Shown: positions 7,463 through 15,112 of the stretch, in pieces
Numbering within the stretch: the stretch's first letter is position 1
Layout: the number at the start of each line of letters is the position of its first letter
NCBI GenBank assembly: GCA_031381645.1
Contig: JANMYB010000095.1
Span: 1-27,805 of the forward strand
Length of the DNA: 27,805 nucleotides
Origin: Methylotenera_A sp031381645
GTDB taxonomy: Bacteria > Pseudomonadota > Gammaproteobacteria > Burkholderiales > Methylophilaceae
Direction: 5' to 3'
The notes under the pieces: model-generated
The model's input: only the letters and a program-made list of their open reading frames with translations
Databases searched by the model: none
Told to the model about the DNA's origin: nothing
Program-made: the position numbers and the translations under genes

Positions 7463-8876
7463 TCTTTTTTTGCTTTTCTTTTTTTTCTTTAAGCGAAGCT
7501 TCACGATGACTTTTTCTGTTGTCTGACTTCAGCCTTCCGCTTTCAGAAACACCCCAGTTTAATTCCTCGTCTTGCACATAGCGCTTACCCAGCTGATGCG
7601 CAATTTGCGCGCGTGCAAGCTCCACGCCCAAATAAAACGCATGCGAAGCATCATTTTCAACGCCCAAGTCAGGATAAAATGCAAAAGGATCAATCGCTTG
7701 CAATAGACCATCACGATTATAAACATGCACGCCATCTGCACTCACCTGAATCCGAAAACTCGGGTCTTTAATCTGCGCGGCAAATTCAGCAATTTCGTCT
7801 TTATTATATGAAAACGGTTTTCTATCGTGCAAACCGTTCAAGCCAGTAGAATAGCCGCGCGGCAGGCGGTCATCTTGCTTGGCGGCATACATCACGCGGC
7901 GCGCAGTATCGGCCTCCGCAATCGCATTCACCGCGTGCGGGCTGACCGAAGTCGCTAACACCGCGTTAATATTCAGCTCGCTAATTAGCCCAAATAAAAT
8001 CGCGTTAATGCCCGTGGTGTCGGCATCCGTGAGCTCTGTAACGTTGCCGATACCCATCATGATTTGGATTTTTGGGTATTTTTTGCGTAGCTTGTGATAA
8101 CGCACAATCGAATCCGTTAGCCCAAAATGAATCGGATCTAAAATTGCATCGGCAATAAATGGCTTGCCCTTTTTAAGGCAAATTTCAATGGCGCGATAAA
8201 GCGAAATCATATTCCCAGGTGCGCTGGGAATCAATATCGGCATGGCTTCCACGGCATCGGCAACCCACAATGTTTTTTCAGTCAAACTGAGCAAATAATC
8301 GGCGCCCGCCTTGCCCGCCAGTAACAATTCGTCAGGACTCATGGAATCGACACTGACGCTTAAACCAGCAGATTTTAAGGCTTTAATCGTATCCGCCAAA
8401 TGCGTAAAAGGCTTGTTCGGCAAGCATCCCAAGTCAATCACATTGGCACCCTGCGCCTTGAATTGATGGGCTTTGGCAACTATTTTATCCACAGTTAAAT
8501 CGGGCGCATCAACAATCTCGGCAAAAATTTGCACGCTGTATTGGCTTAAATCGGGCGCGATGCCTTGTTGTCCAAAATACTGCGGCAAATCTTTTAAATC
8601 ATCCGGTCCGCGCTCCACGGGGATGCCATATTGACGATGCAACTGGCTCAAATCGCCTTGGCAAAGCCCGGGCAAAATCATTTTGTTGGCATTGCCAGAA
8701 TTTTTTAGACGGCGCGCGATTAAATCTGGCGTCATCAGCGCGGCGACTGATACACCAATTTGTTCAACACGGTATTTAAACTTGGGTGTTTTGGGGTTAG
8801 CTTGCACTTCTTGCAACACTTTATTCAGGCTTTTCTCAGCCAATTTACCTGTTACAAATAATAGTTTTTCAGCCAT
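7452..8876 (-). CDS. Dihydropteroate synthase-related protein (DUF6513-type) of tetrahydromethanopterin biosynthesis
   Basis: A 474-residue relative of archaeal 'dihydropteroate synthase-related' proteins. An N-terminal domain of about 115 residues (MAEKLLFVTGKLAEKSL onwards) is followed by a TIM-barrel pterin-binding-like domain with GANVIDLGCLP (about 145) and VSVDSMSP (about 175). Those are the counterparts of the dihydropteroate synthase loops. The C-terminal part (about 330-455) contains GLNGLHDRKPFSYNKDEI. The homologous gene is required for or linked to tetrahydromethanopterin synthesis in methylotrophs; the exact reaction is not settled. The last 20 residues are almost all Lys, Glu and Gln, encoded by A8 and A7 runs that overlap the start of the DUF447 gene. 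It starts 11 bases after the flavoprotein gene. Confidence 0.85.
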   Translation of the reverse strand: MAEKLLFVTGKLAEKSLNKVLQEVQANPKTPKFKYRVEQIGVSVAALMTPDLIARRLKNSGNANKMILPGLCQGDLSQLHRQYGIPVERGPDDLKDLPQYFGQQGIAPDLSQYSVQIFAEIVDAPDLTVDKIVAKAHQFKAQGANVIDLGCLPNKPFTHLADTIKALKSAGLSVSVDSMSPDELLLAGKAGADYLLSLTEKTLWVADAVEAMPILIPSAPGNMISLYRAIEICLKKGKPFIADAILDPIHFGLTDSIVRYHKLRKKYPKIQIMMGIGNVTELTDADTTGINAILFGLISELNINAVLATSVSPHAVNAIAEADTARRVMYAAKQDDRLPRGYSTGLNGLHDRKPFSYNKDEIAEFAAQIKDPSFRIQVSADGVHVYNRDGLLQAIDPFAFYPDLGVENDASHAFYLGVELARAQIAHQLGKRYVQDEELNWGVSESGRLKSDNRKSHREASLKEKKEKQKKNDF

Positions 8877-8887
8877 GATTTACTATT

Positions 8888-9439
8888 TTAAGGTAAGCCT
8901 GCAATCCGCATGGATATTGCCTTCTGAAGCATATCCATATCAGTTACTATTTGCGTTAATTCAAAGCTTGCCAGTTTTTCTACGTTATCCAAGTCAATCT
9001 GACGCGGAAACACTTGCACCGTGTTGTCGCGCGGTGCTTCGGATGTAAGTTCTGGCGCGGTATCGCAAGCAAATATAATGCTCTGCACACACGTTTTGCC
9101 TGCTTGCGCATAGAGATTGCTAACTAAAGAATCTGAAAACCCATAAGCCATTTTTGCGATGGTGTTTGAGGTAGCTGGCGCGATAACCAGCGTGTGATAT
9201 TTTCCTTCATAAAATAACTCCACAGGTACGCTGCTGGCGGTTTTATCTTGATACACTTTGTGAGCAGTTGCCTCTAATTGCGCCTGAAAACCATATTGTT
9301 TAATAATTTCAGCAGCGGCGCGACTAAGGAAAATATCTACATTTTCAAGACCTTGCAGAATTTCTAATGATTCGCGCAAAAAATGCCCTGAACCGGTGAT
9401 TGCCCATGCAAGTTTTTGCTTTTTAATTGAATTTTTCAT
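8888..9439 (-). CDS. dmrB: Archaeal-type flavoprotein, probable dihydromethanopterin reductase (DmrB/AfpA family)
   Basis: A 183-residue FMN-binding protein of the flavoprotein/AfpA group. Visible features are the N-terminal AWAITGSGHFLRESLE flavin loop, HTLVIAPATSNTIAKMAYGFSDSLVSN, which forms the phosphate-binding and active-site region, and IIFACDTAPE. In methylotrophs and in Burkholderia xenovorans the related DmrB reduces dihydromethanopterin to tetrahydromethanopterin, the last step of the cofactor pathway. Its place at the head of a cluster with MfnB, DUF447 and the dihydropteroate-synthase-like gene supports this. A different electron-transfer role (AfpA) cannot be excluded. The N-terminus MKNSIKKQK is basic, and the start at 9439 is the only ATG before the domain. 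Confidence 0.78.
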   Translation of the reverse strand: MKNSIKKQKLAWAITGSGHFLRESLEILQGLENVDIFLSRAAAEIIKQYGFQAQLEATAHKVYQDKTASSVPVELFYEGKYHTLVIAPATSNTIAKMAYGFSDSLVSNLYAQAGKTCVQSIIFACDTAPELTSEAPRDNTVQVFPRQIDLDNVEKLASFELTQIVTDMDMLQKAISMRIAGLP

Positions 9440-9457
9440 CCGCGACTTAACACAAAC

Positions 9458-9580
9458 ATAAAATGCAAAGTGCTAAACAAGACGAGGCGCAAGTAAAAAA
9501 TTGAGCGCGGCATATGGGTTATATGTAAGTGATAATTTTTTATGCGGCAACAAAGCATTGTGACGCAGTTTGCATTTTAT
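9458..9580. repeat. 123-bp nested palindromic element between dmrB and purA
   Basis: Perfect 12-base inverted arms ATAAAATGCAAA (9458-9469) and TTTGCATTTTAT (9569-9580) enclose further pairs on nearly the same centre (about 9518): AAAAAATT (9495-9502) with AATTTTTT (9534-9541), and CATAT (9511-9515) with ATATG (9521-9525). The whole stretch can fold as one long imperfect hairpin. The right arm carries the purA stop codon. No ORF is present. It could be a MITE-like repeat, a bidirectional terminator for purA, or both. No second copy was noticed in this window. Confidence 0.6.
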
Positions 9581-10920
9581 GCAGAAAATGGATGTTCAAT
9601 GACAATCGTCTCGTCACGCTCTGGGCCCGTTGAAACAATCGCAATTTTTACACCACAAAGGGCTTCTAAGCGTTTTAAATAATTCTGCGCATTTGCAGGC
9701 AAACCATCCCAAGTTTTAACCCCAAAAGTGCTTTCTGACCAGCCTGCAACCCTCTCGTAGATTGGCTTGCAGCGCGCTACATCATCTGCGCCCACAGGCA
9801 ACAAATCGACCACTTTGCCATCTAACTCATAACCAGTGCAAATATCCAGCGTTGTAATGCCGTCCAGCACGTCTAATTTGGTGATGCATAAGCCTGTGAG
9901 GCCGTTAATGCGTGCAGACCTTCTTAAAGCGGCCGCATCAAACCAGCCGCAGCGACGTTTGCGTTTTGTCACAGTGCCAATTTCTTGGCCTTTCACCGAC
10001 ATCTGTGTGCCTGGCGCGCCGTCGGTATCAATATCCAATTCACTTGGGAATGGTCCGCCGCCAACACGCGTGGTATAGGCCTTGGTGATGCCGAGCACGT
10101 AATGCAACATATTTGCCCCCACGCCCGTGCCTGCAGAAGCTTGGCCTGCAATGCAATTGCTGGATGTGACATATGGATACGTACCGTGATCGATGTCCAA
10201 CAACGTACCTTGTGCACCTTCAAACAATAAATTTTCACCCCTATCATTGGCGGCGTATAAATCTGCGGAAATATCTGAAATCATTGGCTTTAAAGCAATG
10301 GCATGTTGCATACTAGCATCATATTGCTGATTAAAATCAACAGCTTGTGCGCCAAGATAGTTAGTCAAAACAAAGTTATGGTAATCCATCACTTCGCGTA
10401 ATTTTTCCGCAAAACGTTCTGGGTAAAACAGGTCATAGACCCGCAAAGCACGGCGTGCCACTTTGTCTTCGTAAGTTGGGCCAATGCCTTTGCCAGTCGT
10501 GCCAATTTTTATAGCGCGCTTGGCCTCACGCGCAGCGTCAATCGCCACGTGGTGGCTTAAAATCAAGGGACAACCTGGACTGACTTTGAGGCGTTTTTTA
10601 ACTTCTAAACCACCCTTTTCCAACGCTGCAATTTCGCTGAGCAAATGCCCAGCATCCAGCACCACACCGTTGCCAATGTAGCAATTAACACCAGTGCGTA
10701 CGATACCAGAAGGCACGAGATTGAGCTTATAAACACGTTGCGCTGCGCCTTGACCTACAACCAGCGTGTGACCTGCGTTGTGGCCACCCTGAAAGCGCAC
10801 CACGCCTTGCGCGTGGTCGGTCAACCAATCGACGATTTTGCCTTTGCCTTCATCGCCCCACTGAGTACCGACCACAACAATATTACGTCCGACAACGTTT
10901 TTTGCTACATTCTTTGCCAT
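9577..10920 (-). CDS. purA: Adenylosuccinate synthetase
   Basis: GTP-dependent enzyme joining IMP and aspartate, the first committed step to AMP. The 447 residues show the P-loop GTQWGDEGKGK, VRFQGGHNAGHTLV, IGTTGKGIGPTYEDK, FEGAQGTLLDIDHGTYPYVTSSN (phosphate and IMP contacts), the Arg-rich loop TKRKRRCGWFD, and the guanine-binding TKLDVLDG. The N-terminus has about nine more residues than E. coli (AKNVAKNVVGR), so a slightly later start is conceivable, though none has an obvious ribosome site. It ends the hfq-hfl-hisZ-purA block; the E. coli order hfq-hflX-hflK-hflC-yjeT-purA is kept here, with fecR and hisZ added before purA. Confidence 0.97.
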   Translation of the reverse strand: MAKNVAKNVVGRNIVVVGTQWGDEGKGKIVDWLTDHAQGVVRFQGGHNAGHTLVVGQGAAQRVYKLNLVPSGIVRTGVNCYIGNGVVLDAGHLLSEIAALEKGGLEVKKRLKVSPGCPLILSHHVAIDAAREAKRAIKIGTTGKGIGPTYEDKVARRALRVYDLFYPERFAEKLREVMDYHNFVLTNYLGAQAVDFNQQYDASMQHAIALKPMISDISADLYAANDRGENLLFEGAQGTLLDIDHGTYPYVTSSNCIAGQASAGTGVGANMLHYVLGITKAYTTRVGGGPFPSELDIDTDGAPGTQMSVKGQEIGTVTKRKRRCGWFDAAALRRSARINGLTGLCITKLDVLDGITTLDICTGYELDGKVVDLLPVGADDVARCKPIYERVAGWSESTFGVKTWDGLPANAQNYLKRLEALCGVKIAIVSTGPERDETIVIEHPFSA

Positions 10921-10958
10921 AAATAACTACTTTTTTAATTAGATTTTGTAAAAATTAA

Positions 10959-12116
10959 CTACTTAAGAACTTCAATGAGCCATTCGCCATCGCGCATTAC
11001 CAACGCGCTGTCACAATTAAGCTCAGATAGATTGACTTCTGAGTTGGGTAACGCTTGAATCACCAGCAAGCCATCGGCGCGTAAAGCCTCAATTTTGCTG
11101 AGTAAATCTTTTTCATTACCTTCAGGCGCCAAGATGCTTTTCGGCAAGCTAGCAGGCGTAAGCGCGCTCACAATACCACGTAAATCTAAGCTGAAGCCTG
11201 TTGCTGGGCGTGCACGACCAAACGCGATGCCAACTTCATCATAGCGCCCGCCCATCGCCACTGGACCCGTATAACCACGCGCATAAGCCGCAAATACCAC
11301 GCCGCTGTGGTAGTGATAACCGCGTAACTCACCCAAATCAAACGAAACGCTTACCCTTAAATCGCTTAATTTGCTGGCAACTGCGCTTAAATTGGCCAAA
11401 GCTTGGGCAATTTCTGGCAGTTTCGGTAGCACGTTTGCAGCTTTTTCTAGCATTCGTACATCGCCATTCAAATCAGTTAAATCAATAAATGCTTGCCTGA
11501 AAAGCTTATCTAGATTGGCTCCTAGGGCAGCGACTTGCGCTTTATCTTTGCTTTGCAAAGCTGCATACAGCGCCTCTTCCAAATCCGCATCGATGTTGCC
11601 TGCGCATACCAAAGCCTCAAAAATTGCCACATGGCTAAAATCAATGTTTAAATCCTGCAAACCAAGCATCTGCAGGGCTTTAATCATCAAGCGCTGAATT
11701 TCAATATCGCTTTCGATACCCGCATGGCCAAACAACTCAGCGCCTAATTGCAATGGTTCGCGTGTGCGCGCAAGGCCATCAGGCTTGGTACGTAGCACCG
11801 TGCCTGCGTAACATAAACGGCTAACACCTTGCTGATTGAGCATGTGCGCATCTATGCGCGCGGCCTGCGGCGTCATATCGGCGCGAATGCCCATGAGACG
11901 GCCGGTAAGTTGATCCACCACTTTAAACGTGGCTAAGTCTAAGTCACGCCCTGTGCCAGTGATGAGCGATTCCAAATACTCCAAAGTCGGCGGAATCACA
12001 TACTGGTAGCCGTGCACCTTGAATAAATCCAATAACTGTCGGCGCAGTTGTTCTACGCGCGCGGCCTCGGCAGGCAGCACGTCTTCGATAAACTCAGGGA
12101 GTAACCAGTTACGCAT
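10959..12116 (-). CDS. hisZ: ATP phosphoribosyltransferase regulatory subunit HisZ
   Basis: A HisRS-like paralogue that lacks aminoacylation activity and activates the short-form HisG in the first step of histidine synthesis. The 385 residues show class II synthetase motifs: an N-terminal LLPEFIEDVLP and motif 1 region YQYVIPPTLEYLESL, motif 2-like IRADMTPQAARIDAHM and CYAGTVLRT, and motif 3-like GGRYDEVGIAFGRARPATGFSLDL. The C-terminal anticodon-binding domain of true HisRS is absent, as expected. No hisG is in the window. The position just before purA after the hfl genes is common in betaproteobacteria. Confidence 0.95.
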   Translation of the reverse strand: MRNWLLPEFIEDVLPAEAARVEQLRRQLLDLFKVHGYQYVIPPTLEYLESLITGTGRDLDLATFKVVDQLTGRLMGIRADMTPQAARIDAHMLNQQGVSRLCYAGTVLRTKPDGLARTREPLQLGAELFGHAGIESDIEIQRLMIKALQMLGLQDLNIDFSHVAIFEALVCAGNIDADLEEALYAALQSKDKAQVAALGANLDKLFRQAFIDLTDLNGDVRMLEKAANVLPKLPEIAQALANLSAVASKLSDLRVSVSFDLGELRGYHYHSGVVFAAYARGYTGPVAMGGRYDEVGIAFGRARPATGFSLDLRGIVSALTPASLPKSILAPEGNEKDLLSKIEALRADGLLVIQALPNSEVNLSELNCDSALVMRDGEWLIEVLK

Positions 12117-12154
12117 AAGATACTATTGTAACTGTTAAGGTGGGCTAGTGGCTA

Positions 12155-12778
12155 CTACGGCGTAATTGTTGCAACTGCTTTAGCGACTTTTTCCTCGCCC
12201 CATTTTTTAGGTAAACTGGGTGCTGCGCCACTAATAATCGTTGTACCAAAACCATCAGCATCGAGTTCCACTGTTTCAGCATTGTTGTTGGTGACATATA
12301 CGCCTTTGCCCGAAAGCATAATCACGTCTAAGCCATTTTTGGTCAGGCCAAAACCGCCCCAAAAATCCGTGCCGCGCACGCCAATAGTCGCATCCACTGT
12401 CTTAACCTCATAACGATGTGGTTTTTTAACCATATATCCAGTCACAATACGAAATGCACCTTTTGCCAACTCAAATAACGCAACATTTGGCTTGTTTTTA
12501 TATATTTTATACTCTTTAATTTTAAACTCAGAACCTTTGCCAACGGTAATTACGGAGCCATCTCGCAGCTTAAGCTGAGCGACACTAGTAGCATCAGTCA
12601 CGTAAATATCACCTATGCAAACGGGTGAGTCTACTTCGAGTGAAATGACTTGCCCATCGCGCTCCACTGTTGCGCTTCCCGCTATAGAAGCGACCTTGCC
12701 TTGATTACATTGTTTGGCCTGAATGGTGCTGGAAAAGCAAAGTAAAACACATAAAAAAATAATGTTCAATGATTTCAT
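12155..12778 (-). CDS. Secreted FecR-domain protein
   Basis: A 207-residue exported protein. The signal peptide is residues 1-21 (MKSLNIIFLCVLLCFSSTIQA). A FecR-type beta domain spans about 28-130, with GSATVERDGQ, LRDGSVITVGKGSEFKI, FELAKGAFRIVTG and the hallmark VDATIGVRGTDFW. Unlike anti-sigma FecR proteins it has no membrane helix beyond the signal and no neighbouring sigma factor or TonB receptor, so it is probably a periplasmic or surface protein of unknown role. A longer frame starts at 12859 but runs across the end of the DUF2065 gene; the ATG at 12778 gives a clean signal peptide. It separates DUF2065 from hisZ. No terminator is seen on either side. Confidence 0.85.
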   Translation of the reverse strand: MKSLNIIFLCVLLCFSSTIQAKQCNQGKVASIAGSATVERDGQVISLEVDSPVCIGDIYVTDATSVAQLKLRDGSVITVGKGSEFKIKEYKIYKNKPNVALFELAKGAFRIVTGYMVKKPHRYEVKTVDATIGVRGTDFWGGFGLTKNGLDVIMLSGKGVYVTNNNAETVELDADGFGTTIISGAAPSLPKKWGEEKVAKAVATITP

Positions 12779-12803
12779 TGATAGGACATCTCTCGGTAGA
12801 TGA

Positions 12804-12989
12804 TTATTTTGCCAGCGAAAAAAGCAACAAACCGCTAGCGATTGAAATGATACCCACAAAACGTAGCTGACCGTCTTTAAGTTCTATCATGCGCTTGAAA
12901 GTTTCGCGCCAAGCTTGCGGCGCAATAAACGGTAACAAACCTTCAAACACCAACATCAGTCCGATTGCTAAGAAAATAGTGGAGTCCAC
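12804..12989 (-). CDS. DUF2065 small membrane protein (YjeT family)
   Basis: A 61-residue protein with two hydrophobic helices (about 4-22 and 42-58) joined by a charged loop (WRETFKRMIELKDGQLR). The sequence GLMLVFEGLLPFIAP and the length match DUF2065/YjeT, which sits between hflC and purA in E. coli. The start is GTG at 12989, 27 bases after the hflC stop. Function is unknown; conserved linkage suggests a role near the HflKC membrane complex. Confidence 0.92.
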   Translation of the reverse strand: MDSTIFLAIGLMLVFEGLLPFIAPQAWRETFKRMIELKDGQLRFVGIISIASGLLLFSLAK

Positions 12990-13016
12990 ACGAACCTTAT
13001 AATTACTTGGTTATAC

Positions 13017-13889
13017 TTATTTTCCACCCGCGCCACGCATATATTTAAAGAACTCAGAACTTGGATCTAACACCATCACATCAGATTTTCTTTTAAAGCT
13101 ATTTTTGTAAGCCTCTTGGCTACGATAAAACGCATAAAACTCAGGGTTTTTGCCATATGCACTTGAATAAATTTCGGCCGCTTTAGCATCGCCCTCACCT
13201 TTGGCTTTTTGTGCATCACGAAACGCCTCTGCAATAATCACTTCGCGCTGTTTATCCGCATCCGCGCGAATTTTTTCAGAGGCAGCAGAGCCCTCAGAAC
13301 GCAATTGGTTGGCGATTCGTTTGCGTTCGGCAATCATGCGATCGTACACCGACTTTGAAATATCTTCTGAATAGTCGACACGTTTCAAGCGCACATCCAC
13401 CACCTGAATACCAATTTGGCGCGCTTCTTTATCTGCGCGAATTTTCATACTTTGCATAATGGCTCCACGCTCACCCGCAATGACATCGCGCACGGTACGC
13501 TTACCAAACTCATCACGCAAACCCGCATTAACCACCTGCGAAAGCCTATCTTCCGCGGCCGCTTCGCCACCTTCTTTCACCGAAACGTAGTATTTGGCTG
13601 GGTCGATAATGCGCCATTTCACAAAAGAATCCACTGTCATGGTTTTATTTTCGCTGGTGACAATTTCAGCTGGCTGCTCCCAATCAAGCGTAACAATACG
13701 TTTTTCGAAATACTTTAAATCATCAATGAGTGGCACTTTAAAATAAAGTCCTGGCTCTTTTTTAACCGAGACTATCTCACCTAATCTAAATACCAATGCA
13801 TATTCGCGCTGATCCACAATAAAGAGCGACATCGCTAACAATATCAACGCCACAAACAATGCTAATAAACTTAATCCAATATTTTTCAT
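13017..13889 (-). CDS. hflC: HflC, SPFH/band-7 regulator of the FtsH protease
   Basis: HflC and HflK form a large cage around the FtsH membrane protease and modulate its activity, with the bulk of the complex in the periplasm. The 290 residues have one N-terminal membrane helix (about 5-24), FIVDQREYALVFRLGEIV at the start of the band-7 domain, DSFVKWRIIDPAKYY, and a long Glu/Ala/Arg-rich coiled region with MIAERKRIANQLRSEGSA. The C-terminal YRSQEAYKNSF and LDPSSEFFKYM are typical. It lies 12 bases after hflK. Confidence 0.97.
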   Translation of the reverse strand: MKNIGLSLLALFVALILLAMSLFIVDQREYALVFRLGEIVSVKKEPGLYFKVPLIDDLKYFEKRIVTLDWEQPAEIVTSENKTMTVDSFVKWRIIDPAKYYVSVKEGGEAAAEDRLSQVVNAGLRDEFGKRTVRDVIAGERGAIMQSMKIRADKEARQIGIQVVDVRLKRVDYSEDISKSVYDRMIAERKRIANQLRSEGSAASEKIRADADKQREVIIAEAFRDAQKAKGEGDAKAAEIYSSAYGKNPEFYAFYRSQEAYKNSFKRKSDVMVLDPSSEFFKYMRGAGGK

Positions 13890-13901
13890 GTTAATTTTTC
13901 C

Positions 13902-15080
13902 TTAGCGCACTTCTCTATCGCGTGACAAACTACGCGAATCCTCATTCATCAGCTCTTCCTCACTCGTTGGAGCAGCCTTAGCAGCTCCTCCAGTGCTGGC
14001 TGAACGAGTCGTTTCCATTAGTTTATCTAAAGGCAAATACAACAGGCTATTGCCACCTTTTTGATCCACAATGACCTTACTGGTATTCGACATAATTTGC
14101 TCTTGGGCATCTAGATATAAACGCTGACGTGTGACTTCTGGGGCTTTATTATATTGCGTTAACACTTGCTCAAAGCGACTCGCGTTACCCGTAGCTTCAC
14201 TCTCAACTTTTAACTTGTAACCCGCCGCCTCAGAAGCCAATCTAGAGGCAGTTCCCCGCGCTTTTGGTATCACATCATTAGCGTAAGCTTGACCTAAGTT
14301 AATTTGCCGTTGATAGTCTTGCCCTGCACGGTTCACGTCGTCAAATGCCTCTTTCACTTGCTCGGGCGCTGCGCCTTTTTGGCGCGAAACGCTGGTAATT
14401 TGAATACCCGTTTTATAGCTATCTAAAATAGCTTGCATGTTAGCAGAGGTGTCTGGCAAGCCTTTCTGCAACAGATCATCCAGCTTGCTTTTACCCACCA
14501 CCTCACGAATCGCCGTTTCAGCTGCAGACATCACCGCCTTGTCAGTATCGCGATTGCTAAATACATAATCGACCGCATTTTTGAGTTTGTATTGCACCGC
14601 CACTTGCATATCGATAATGTTTTCATCTTCGGTCAACATAAGTGATTCATTAGGCACTTTTTGCTTACTGCCAGAGCCTTCACCGCTACTTCTGTAACCA
14701 ACCTCTAAGCGGCGTACTTGCTCCATATTCACAACCTCCACTTTTTCGATTGGATAAGGCCAATGCCAGCGTGGGCCAGGCTCACTAGTTGATATGTATT
14801 TACCAAACCGTTGCACAACGCCAAGTGAACCTTGATCCACGATATAAAAACCGGTCGCCAACCAAATAGCGCCAATAATCGCCATAATCGGCAAAAATGG
14901 CACATCAAAACTCTTGCCTGTAGGTTGGCTATTATTTGCACCATTATTGCCGCCACCTTTTCTACCAAAAAGATTATTAATTTTTTGACTTAAATCGCGC
15001 AACACCTCATCTAAATCAGGCGGGCCTTCGTTATTGCGTTGTCCAAAACCTGGAAATCTAAACTCAGGTAACTTAATCAT
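13902..15080 (-). CDS. hflK: HflK, SPFH/band-7 partner of HflC
   Basis: Partner of HflC in the FtsH-modulating complex. The 392 residues open with a Gly/Asn-rich cytoplasmic tail containing PPDLDEVLRDLSQKIN (21-35), followed by one membrane helix (61-80), GFYIVDQGSLGVVQRFGKY, the band-7 domain (about 81-260) and an Ala/Glu-rich helical region. The C-terminal tail after LLYLPLDKLM is charged and Ser-rich (SEEELMNEDSRSLSRDREVR). Length is slightly below the E. coli protein. It lies 32 bases after hflX. Confidence 0.97.
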   Translation of the reverse strand: MIKLPEFRFPGFGQRNNEGPPDLDEVLRDLSQKINNLFGRKGGGNNGANNSQPTGKSFDVPFLPIMAIIGAIWLATGFYIVDQGSLGVVQRFGKYISTSEPGPRWHWPYPIEKVEVVNMEQVRRLEVGYRSSGEGSGSKQKVPNESLMLTEDENIIDMQVAVQYKLKNAVDYVFSNRDTDKAVMSAAETAIREVVGKSKLDDLLQKGLPDTSANMQAILDSYKTGIQITSVSRQKGAAPEQVKEAFDDVNRAGQDYQRQINLGQAYANDVIPKARGTASRLASEAAGYKLKVESEATGNASRFEQVLTQYNKAPEVTRQRLYLDAQEQIMSNTSKVIVDQKGGNSLLYLPLDKLMETTRSASTGGAAKAAPTSEEELMNEDSRSLSRDREVR

Positions 15081-15112
15081 TCTATAACTCCGAAATATAT
15101 TTAAAACTTAGG

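Noticed and set aside
6893..7504. Longer start for the DUF447 gene at 7504
   Set aside because: The extra residues are MKLRLKKKKKSKKR, a frame-shifted reading of the upstream gene's A-rich tail; the conserved domain begins at the ATG at 7462.
12779..12859. Upstream start of the FecR gene at 12859
   Set aside because: It would overlap DUF2065 coding sequence and place the signal peptide inside the protein.
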